Below are positions 60,401 to 64,000 of a stretch of DNA of 64,000 nt, piece after piece. This stretch comes from Eonycteris spelaea. Its lineage: Eukaryota > Chordata > Mammalia > Chiroptera > Pteropodidae. The notes under the pieces are model-generated. The model did not search any database. It saw only the letters and a list, made by a program, of their open reading frames with translations, and was not told where the DNA came from. Both the position numbers and the translations under genes were made by a program. The DNA lies in assembly GCA_003508835.1 (NCBI GenBank), contig PUFA01000225.1, positions 558,001 through 622,000 on the forward strand. Direction: 5' to 3'. How positions within the stretch are numbered: position 1 is the first letter of the stretch; each line of letters starts with the position of its first letter.

Positions 60401-61709
60401 GAGCATTAATCATCATTATCTTGTGAAATTTCTGAAACTGCTATTCTGAATTACTATAGCTTATCTCTTTTAAAATTTCACTTGCTCATTTATTTTCTCC
60501 CAAAGTCATCATAAAACCAGGTAGAGACAGCAACAGTGTATGATCCTTGTTTTTATTTTCCTATTTGGCAATGCATGCTGCCCAGCATTGATCAAGGGCT
60601 TGATAAATATTTGTTGACTGTTCAACGTAATATAAAATGCTGTTACTTCAAAGGAATGGAGATTCAATGAAAAAAATGTGGGTGATTAGAATGAGAGAAG
60701 TCATAGGCATGCTAAAATAATTACTATTCCAAAAAATAAACCCAAGCGATGTCCAAGTTTTTCGAGAGAGAGGAAGGAGAGGAAGGGAGACAGAAAGGCT
60801 ATCCCTGAATTGAGACCAGAAATAATCTCCACACCTCCTTAGCTCAGAGAAGGTCATTCTGTCCCTTTTCCTATAAATAGAAGGGACAGCAACAGCAACT
60901 AAAAACAATTTCTGATGCCCAGTTCTCAGAAATCTTCATGGCGTTAGCTTAGATATCTGTGCTTTCTAAACAATACTACACTTAGAAGATCGATTTGCTG
61001 GCAATTCCTCTCTACACTTAAATTCTGTCCAAGTAGCCTAGGAGCTAGTAAGGAAGGAATGGAGTTTCTGAGACTCAGCTTGTCCAAGCAGATGACAGCA
61101 TGATTAGGCTGAGAAGGAGCCAGTCCTCATTGACTCCCAAATGTTGGCTACAATTTTTAAGACCAGATACTAACTGAGCTCTTGGTGATGTTGCATCCAG
61201 TGAGACCAAATGAGAATAAAAACTGAATGTTATCAGGAATCAATGCAACATTACAAAAAGAGTCGTTTTCAAATTAGTTTGATGCAGAAAGCCAATGTGA
61301 CGTAATAGCCAAGGCTGTGCCCTGGGAGATACTGACACGCGCAAAGACGGTGAGTAATGGCGAAACTACCGTCACACATCATGCCAGCTGCACTGATTCA
61401 CATAATGTAATTGAAAACTCTCTCGAGTGAAAAGGAAGTGTGGTAAGTGGCTGAGGCATTTTGGGTCAAAACATATGATGTCTTTCTCTCAATGTCTAGG
61501 TGCGGCCATTCTGAGGTAGCAAACATTTTGTGAACAAATAAGATTTTATTTCTTTTCTGAGAATGTTAGGATGGGAAGTCAATCTCTATGCTTACTGTAC
61601 AAAGAATTCCTGGAAGTTCTTCCCGACTTTGCACAAATATGGGCAAGGCTAAAATACCATGTCTGCTGATAAATCGGATACAGCTTTCTACAACCAGAGG
61701 ATTGCCTGG
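27440..61709 (-). CDS. SRGAP2: SRGAP2, SLIT-ROBO Rho GTPase-activating protein 2 (C-terminal half, 10 coding exons)
   Basis: A Rac1-directed GTPase activator with an inverse F-BAR domain. It works at the plasma membrane in neuronal migration, filopodia and spine maturation. The exons here encode about residues 501-1071 of the human numbering: RhoGAP (about 489-679, arginine finger R527 in GIFRVSG), SH3 (728-787, binding-groove W765) and a disordered tail ending in SCTV. The coding part ends at 30379 and the entry continues through the 3' UTR. The expected SH3-exon length (181 bases) reproduces the known domain boundaries, supporting the model. Frame breaks are seen in three exons: 61658-61709, 38283-38461 and 32825-33149. 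F-BAR exons lie past the right edge. SRGAP1 and SRGAP3 fit less well, because the tail from [13 protein letters not shown] onward is SRGAP2-specific. Confidence 0.94.
27460..27465 (-). terminator. SRGAP2: Polyadenylation signal AATAAA, distal end of SRGAP2
   Basis: The plus strand reads tttatt at 27460-27465. The distance from the stop (about 2.9 kb) fits the known long 3' UTR. The cleavage site itself is not seen. Confidence 0.6.
29155..29160 (-). terminator. SRGAP2: Possible alternative polyadenylation signal of SRGAP2
   Basis: The plus strand reads tttatt, giving AATAAA on the transcript about 1.2 kb after the stop. This is one of several chance possibilities. Confidence 0.3.
29886..29910 (+). 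repeat. (GT)n microsatellite in the SRGAP2 3' UTR
   Basis: A GT tract with one CG interruption; on the transcript strand it is (AC)n. Confidence 0.85.
30379..30762 (-). CDS. SRGAP2: SRGAP2 last coding exon and stop (residues 945-1071)
   Basis: The exon encodes [20 protein letters not shown] then [20 protein letters not shown] and, further on, [20 protein letters not shown] to the final SCTV. TGA stop at 30381-30379. The acceptor is ttttgcag. The 127-residue C terminus is intrinsically disordered and proline/serine-rich. Confidence 0.96.
   Translation of the reverse strand, partial: DIEATMNSALNELRELERQSSVKHTPDVVLDTLEPLKTSPVVAPTSEPSSPLHTQLLKDPEPAFQRSASTAGDIACAFRPVKSVKMAAPVKPPATRPKPTVFPKTNATSPGVNSAASPQSTDKSCTV
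30763..32824. other. SRGAP2 intron, mostly unrecognised
   Basis: Holds an old L1 3' end (about 31040-31175). The rest shows no exon or named repeat. Confidence 0.6.
31040..31175 (+). repeat. L1M-type 3' end
   Basis: It ends with gtttttgcatgtttgaaatt then gtacataataaac, the typical tail of old L1M elements. Confidence 0.55.
32825..33149 (-). CDS. SRGAP2: SRGAP2 penultimate coding exon, three indels and an in-frame stop
   Basis: It encodes [40 protein letters not shown] and [13 protein letters not shown] in frame, then breaks. One base is lost at 32900, two bases are gained (TC unit) at 32892-32895, and one base is lost at 32857. The net is zero, so the exon is again in phase by its donor (gtaact). 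In between, the frame reads a premature TAA at 32858-32860. The conserved bases for [15 protein letters not shown] are visible in other frames. Length is 325, as expected. Confidence 0.9.
33150..36619. other. SRGAP2 intron, old repeats
   Basis: Holds an L2 (about 34200-34445) and, at about 34480-34960, an old interspersed repeat whose family I could not name. No exon was recognised; a 228-residue frame at 36181-36867 on the plus strand is a shadow of the exon at 36620-36766. Confidence 0.6.
34200..34445. repeat. L2 LINE fragment
   Basis: The stretch ends tgcttggcatagcagtaggt and gctcaataaatgggtggaat, the classic L2 3' end, and is preceded by a ctgaggccagggaccatct segment. Confidence 0.8.
36620..36766 (-). 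CDS. SRGAP2: SRGAP2 exon after SH3 (residues 787-836)
   Basis: A 147-base exon encoding [20 protein letters not shown] then [20 protein letters not shown] and DIYLANIN. The acceptor is cttcctcag and the donor gtaagc. Its coding sequence is nearly identical to human and the frame is intact. Confidence 0.94.
36767..38282. other. SRGAP2 intron, nothing recognised
   Basis: No exon, RNA gene or confidently named repeat was recognised in this 1.5 kb intron. Confidence 0.6.
38283..38461 (-). CDS. SRGAP2: SRGAP2 exon, SH3 domain, frame broken by two 1-base deletions
   Basis: It encodes [20 protein letters not shown] and SFKKG in frame. One G (plus-strand C run at 38385-38388) is missing, so the frame shifts before the W765 region. 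One C (plus-strand G run at 38308-38311) is missing in the P-H codons of LIPHQYIVV. Observed length is 179 against 181 expected. Out of frame, the rest of the SH3 ([19 protein letters not shown], then IVVQDT) is still readable, so the domain sequence is conserved. The donor is gtacgt. Confidence 0.92.
38462..40690. other. SRGAP2 intron with a young-looking L1 tail
   Basis: Contains the L1 fragment near 39150-39400. The rest is AT-rich near 38800-39150 and otherwise unrecognised. Confidence 0.6.
39150..39400 (-). repeat. L1 3' UTR fragment of laurasiatherian type
   Basis: It reads gtgacattggttaataacat, then atctcaggtgtataactg and tttagtttccttccgtcacc, followed by a region close to taccctctttgtcctccccc. 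I associate this tail with L1 of bats and some other laurasiatherians. Orientation is inferred from the T-rich tail side. Confidence 0.6.
40691..40770 (-). CDS. SRGAP2: SRGAP2 exon, GAP-SH3 linker (residues 700-727)
   Basis: An 80-base exon encoding [20 protein letters not shown] then HHTSDD, an acidic linker before the SH3 domain. The acceptor is gttgcag and the donor gtatga, and the frame is intact. Confidence 0.93.
41100..41255 (+). repeat. MIR SINE
   Basis: A sense MIR remnant: actaggctctagtatcagat, acctataaattgaggatgat and gtgtgaggattcaatgaaat. Confidence 0.55.
41990..42175. repeat. MER5-type hAT-Charlie DNA transposon remnant
   Basis: It opens caggtctcaaacctcaggga and includes cctgattcactaggtctgtt and accttgaaaaccaatgctct, matching both ends of the MER5 type. 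Confidence 0.65.
44325..44549 (-). CDS. SRGAP2: SRGAP2 exon, end of RhoGAP domain (residues 625-700)
   Basis: The exon is 225 bases and encodes [20 protein letters not shown] then [37 protein letters not shown] and ends at the Y-C of [13 protein letters not shown] is the conserved late GAP motif. The donor is gtaggg. Confidence 0.95.
46970..47175 (+). repeat. MIR SINE
   Basis: A long, sense MIR: gtcctagctctgttgcttgc, ctagtttcttcactgtaaaa and gaggtgacatgtgcaaagca. Confidence 0.75.
48130..48495 (+). mobile_element. ERVL-MaLR solo LTR (MST/MLT1 type)
   Basis: It reads catatgttgaagccctaacc, tttggagataggaccttta, ccatctacaagccaaggaga, gaactgtgag and a phrase resembling the usual gtctgtggtatttt end. 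Only the LTR is present and no gene is seen. Confidence 0.8.
48515..48890 (-). repeat. L1M-type LINE fragment
   Basis: It reads atacataaaattgaccatct, ttgtgcaaccatctccacag and ggttcatccatgttgtaacg, the antisense of old L1 3' ends. It belongs to the same class as 18020-18500. Confidence 0.8.
49235..49450. repeat. L2 LINE 3' end
   Basis: It reads aagctccatgagggcacaga then gggcctggcacccaataaat and gcttaataaatatgtgttaa, the standard L2 end. Confidence 0.85.
49710..49875. repeat. MER5-type DNA transposon remnant
   Basis: It includes cttgttaaaatacagattcc, tgatgctgatgctactggtc and a following ctgtggactacac segment. Confidence 0.55.
50010..50575 (+). mobile_element. ERVL-MaLR (MLT1-type) solo LTR
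   Basis: It opens tgtggtaggcagcttgtaaa. It contains gaagccagctgccatgttg, ccttccccagtcggaccaca and cacaaaaactgtgacctaac, and ends gctaagttttagggtaactt, gttacacagcaacgga. It is a nearly full solo LTR with no internal genes. Confidence 0.85.
52430..53115. repeat. L2 LINE fragment
   Basis: Contains accagatcacaacgctcctg, ccttcctgaccacccctctg and tgtccagcacatagtacgtg, long L2 3' UTR. A 15-base stretch (cttatagtaacttct) is duplicated within it at 52643 and 52676. Confidence 0.75.
53199..53304 (-). CDS. SRGAP2: SRGAP2 exon, RhoGAP core (residues 590-625)
   Basis: The exon is 106 bases and encodes [20 protein letters not shown] then [14 protein letters not shown]. The acceptor is ctttcag and the donor gtgagt. 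Only small differences from human are seen (VH to QH, VLP to VQP). Confidence 0.94.
53305..54996. other. SRGAP2 intron, nothing recognised
   Basis: No exon or named repeat was recognised, except a short duplicated AT stretch around 54666-54703. Confidence 0.6.
54997..55131 (-). CDS. SRGAP2: SRGAP2 exon, RhoGAP core (residues 545-590)
   Basis: The exon is 135 bases, encoding [38 protein letters not shown] and HDLMACV. The [13 protein letters not shown] stretch is the Rho-binding helix region of the GAP fold. The donor is gtaagt. Confidence 0.95.
55132..56053. other. SRGAP2 intron, nothing recognised
   Basis: No exon or named repeat was recognised in this 0.9 kb intron between two RhoGAP exons. 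Confidence 0.6.
56054..56131 (-). CDS. SRGAP2: SRGAP2 exon with the RhoGAP arginine finger
   Basis: A 78-base exon encoding [20 protein letters not shown] then NAFER (residues 519-545). R527 in GIFRVSG is the catalytic arginine finger. The acceptor is ctttctag and the donor gtgagg, and phases fit the exons on both sides. It is too short to appear as a long open frame and was found from the protein sequence. Confidence 0.95.
56860..57030 (-). repeat. MIR SINE
   Basis: Antisense MIR: cccattttctaagtgagggg, acacaaacccaggccttctg and the following ggctgcaactg. Confidence 0.6.
58950..59580 (-). repeat. L1M-type LINE fragment
   Basis: It reads ctgcatagtattccactgtg, atttgtatttctgttggagg and gatattgccaaattcccctc, antisense to an old L1 3' end. 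Confidence 0.75.
59640..60300. repeat. L2 LINE fragment
   Basis: Includes aaatcccta, gtctggccactctcctctcc, gatctttgcatttgatgctc, ctgctcaaatgtcaccttaa and gtagaatgcaaagttcatga, a near-complete old L2 3' part. Confidence 0.85.
61658..61709 (-). CDS. SRGAP2: SRGAP2 exon, start of RhoGAP core, one base missing
   Basis: It encodes [15 protein letters not shown] (about residues 501-519). It is 52 bases where 53 are expected, because the A run at 61701 (TT on the transcript strand, in the I-P codons before LVVESC) has lost one base. The acceptor is gattccag and the donor gtattt. The exon's left part is the least certain of the set. Confidence 0.82.
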
Positions 61710-61950
61710 CTGGAATCCTGAAAAGCCAAAGAGAAAAACAACATTAGAATCTAAGTACGGGTAGCCCACGGTCGGAAAAAATGGGCCAAAGTGTACAGAT
61801 TAAGCTGGATCAATGGCTGGTCCACAGAGAAGCAGCCGACCTGTCCTCCAATCTCCAGAGCAAAATACAACTATGTACTTGGAACACAACCCATTGATGC
61901 CTTAAGTCCAGTACGTCCCCACAAATTCCCTACCCCCAGCCATCTATCCT

Positions 61951-61977
61951 ATCAATCAATCAATCAATCAATCAATC
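61951..61977 (+). repeat. (ATCA)n microsatellite
   Basis: About 6 to 7 ATCA units. Confidence 0.9.
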
Positions 61978-62159
61978 TATTCTGTCAAGTTTGCCTCCTA
62001 AATATCTCTCAAATCCACTTCCTTCTCTCCATCACTACTACCACCAACCCAGTCCAATCCATCAATATCTCGATTCCCACCCTTGTTGTTCTCCAGTGTT
62101 CTTCCTTTATATGGAGGTTTGTGGTCTTTAAAGGTACACATCCAATCATTTACTCTCTA

Positions 62160-62630
62160 GGCTAAACTCTTTCAAAGACTTGTTACTTTCTTTACACAGC
62201 CTTGCATGTTAGGTTCCTGCTCAAGTTTCACCTCCTGCTCTATCCTAGTCTATCTAAGCCACACTGGCCTTCTTTCTGTCCCTGAGGTAAGTCCTATGGC
62301 TTTGCATGAGCTGCTCCTGCGGCTGGACTGCTCCCCTCACTCCAGGTCCCTACCCCTTAGAGTCTTGGTGCAAGTACCACACTTCTTCAAGGATGCTTTT
62401 TCAGACTCCCCAGATGATATCAAGGCCCTGCCTACAGGGTCTCAGCACCTTGAACTTGATCCTCACACGCTGATTGTGACTTAATTGTGTGGGTATGACT
62501 ATTTGTTTGCATTTGTCACCACTACATTTGAGTTCCACAGGGCAGATCCTATGTCAACTCTTGGGTGTCCAGTGCTGGCCATATTAGGTGCTCAATTAAT
62601 ATCAGTTGAGGGTAGTAGAATGAACCAATG
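62160..62630. repeat. L2 LINE fragment
   Basis: Includes acacttcttcaaggatgct and gttccacagggcagatccta, and ends with ttaggtgctcaattaatatc. Confidence 0.7.
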
Positions 62631-62929
62631 AGAGCATCAGAATGGGAGTTTGTTTGGCATAAAAGGTAAGAAAGAAAAAACCCAACTCTTGGAAATAGTA
62701 AAGACTAACTGGTACTAAGCAAAGAAAGAAGCCTCCCAGATGTCAACCTTTGCTTTGCCATTTTGCTATAGAACCCTGCTATGTATGTAAAACCTTCTTT
62801 GGGTCTCAATGTGGTAGCTCCTGGGGAAGGGATTGGTGATGAGGAGAGTAATATTTCCTATTGGCACATGATTATTAGTGCTTACCACATACAGAGGAAA
62901 TGATAGACGTGTTGGGCCATGTACTAAGT

Positions 62930-63110
62930 GCTTTAGATGGACTGGTCCTGGTAACAACCCCAAGGGGTGCACCTTGCAATTATCCTCATTTGACAAATGA
63001 GGAAATACAGGCTTAGCAAGGTGAAACAGCTGCTTATGGTGATATAGCAGGAGTGGCAGAGCCAGGATTCAAACCTGGGCAGTTTCCTTCTGAGACTGAA
63101 CATCTCACCA
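62930..63110 (-). repeat. MIR SINE
   Basis: Clear antisense MIR: tcctcatttgacaaatgagg, ggcagagccaggattcaaac and ctgggcagtttcc. Confidence 0.85.
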
Positions 63111-64000
63111 CCACCATACTACATCCTAGAAGCTTGGCAAACATTGCCAGGTACGCGTAACAAATATTGCTAATGTCCAGGAAGGTTTTACAATGCAGCC
63201 AAATACACAGTGATTCAGCTATGGGGAAGAAAGGGATCAGGCAGAGGGCCCTAAACCTAGTTCAAAAGGGCTATAGATGGTTTGGACAGAGACTGTACTC
63301 TCAAATGAGCCCTGTGGCTTCTGCCCATTTCACAGGTTGGCCTGTGGCCCTCCCCTGGCTCCAAATTTCCAACCGTAGCAGGGGTTCGGGCGCTGCAGGG
63401 AAGCAGTCGGGCCTCAGGGAAAGGTCAGTCTGAGGCTCTAGCTCCCCAGCTTGCTGCAAACCCAGAGTGCTCCATGGGGGGTACTGTGTGGGCCAAGGGG
63501 GAGCTGCAGTCGGGAAGGTCTCAGCGACCAGATGCTCAGCTTCACGACCCCAGACCCACCTGCTTCCTTCAGTTTTCCAGCTACAGAAGCCAGAGTCTGC
63601 TCTCTTGTTGCCATCACTGACTTCTTCCAATCAGCCCAGTGTGACCTTAGAGGAAGCATCCTCATCACCCCTTCCAAATGGAAGGAACTGAGTTCCACTA
63701 TTTATAACTTTTTGTTTGTTTACATCTTTTTGTTTACAAATGTTATATTTTTTATTTACAAATAGTAGTAGCAGTGGTAATGAGGACAGTGATATGAGGG
63801 TTTGTAAATTTTTCCCAGTCCTGGATTTATAAATAAGGACCCAGAGGGAGGGAGGTTGGCATACTCACAGGCTGCTGGCTTTAACAAGCTATGAGTGCAA
63901 AATTCTGCCAAAATTCTGGAATAGCCATGGCAATTAAGTGGAAGCATGAACGGTTGCAGAAAGCAAGGATCAAAGATGTTAACCTGCGTGTCTATGGTTA

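Larger units (their letters stand above)
56132..61657. other. SRGAP2 intron, old repeats
   Basis: A 5.5 kb intron with an MIR (about 56860-57030), an L1 fragment (about 58950-59580) and an L2 (about 59640-60300). No exon was recognised. Confidence 0.65.
61710..64000. other. SRGAP2 intron (right edge), repeats only
   Basis: Contains an ATCA microsatellite, an L2 (about 62160-62630) and an MIR (about 62930-63110). No further SRGAP2 exon (end of linker or F-BAR) was recognised up to the edge. Confidence 0.6.

Overview
The window is ordinary vertebrate nuclear DNA from a placental mammal. It carries intron-split genes with GT/AG splice sites, ancient MIR, L2, L1M, MER5 and MaLR repeats, and microsatellites. 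It has no Alu, B1/B2, BovB or carnivore-type SINEs. One L1 3' fragment near 39.2 kb resembles L1 tails I associate with bats and other laurasiatherians. My best guess is therefore a laurasiatherian, possibly a bat, at low to moderate confidence. Nothing bacterial, viral or operon-like is present, and most long open frames are chance frames or shadows of exons and repeats.

Two protein genes lie head to tail on the minus strand, in the same order as human 1q32.1. Reading right to left, the first is the 3' half of SRGAP2, about 64000 to 27440. Ten coding exons encode the whole catalytic RhoGAP core, the SH3 domain and the C-terminal tail; the F-BAR exons lie beyond the right edge. A 3' UTR of about 2.9 kb ends near an AATAAA at 27460-27465. 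About 7 kb further on is IKBKE (IKK-epsilon). Its ATG is at 20199 and 19 coding exons run down to 1491; only the last short exon (about the final ten residues) and the 3' UTR are off the left edge. Expected exon lengths and phases fit throughout, and the counts place known residues correctly: K38, D135, D157 and S172 in IKBKE, R527 and W765 in SRGAP2.

The main anomaly is a set of eight small indels inside otherwise well conserved exons. Two are in IKBKE exon 5 (kinase domain), two in the SRGAP2 SH3 exon, three in the SRGAP2 penultimate exon (with an in-frame stop) and one in the first RhoGAP exon. Most are losses of one base from a short run of identical bases. They hit two unrelated genes while splice sites and amino acids on both sides stay intact. 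Consensus error in a long-read assembly explains this better than decay of both genes.

Other points: a pair of NF-kB-type sites upstream of IKBKE, a CpG-rich block inside a 3' intron of IKBKE, a tandem splice acceptor at IKBKE exon 12, and simple repeats lying just downstream of two IKBKE splice donors. I found no evidence of an undescribed biological system.
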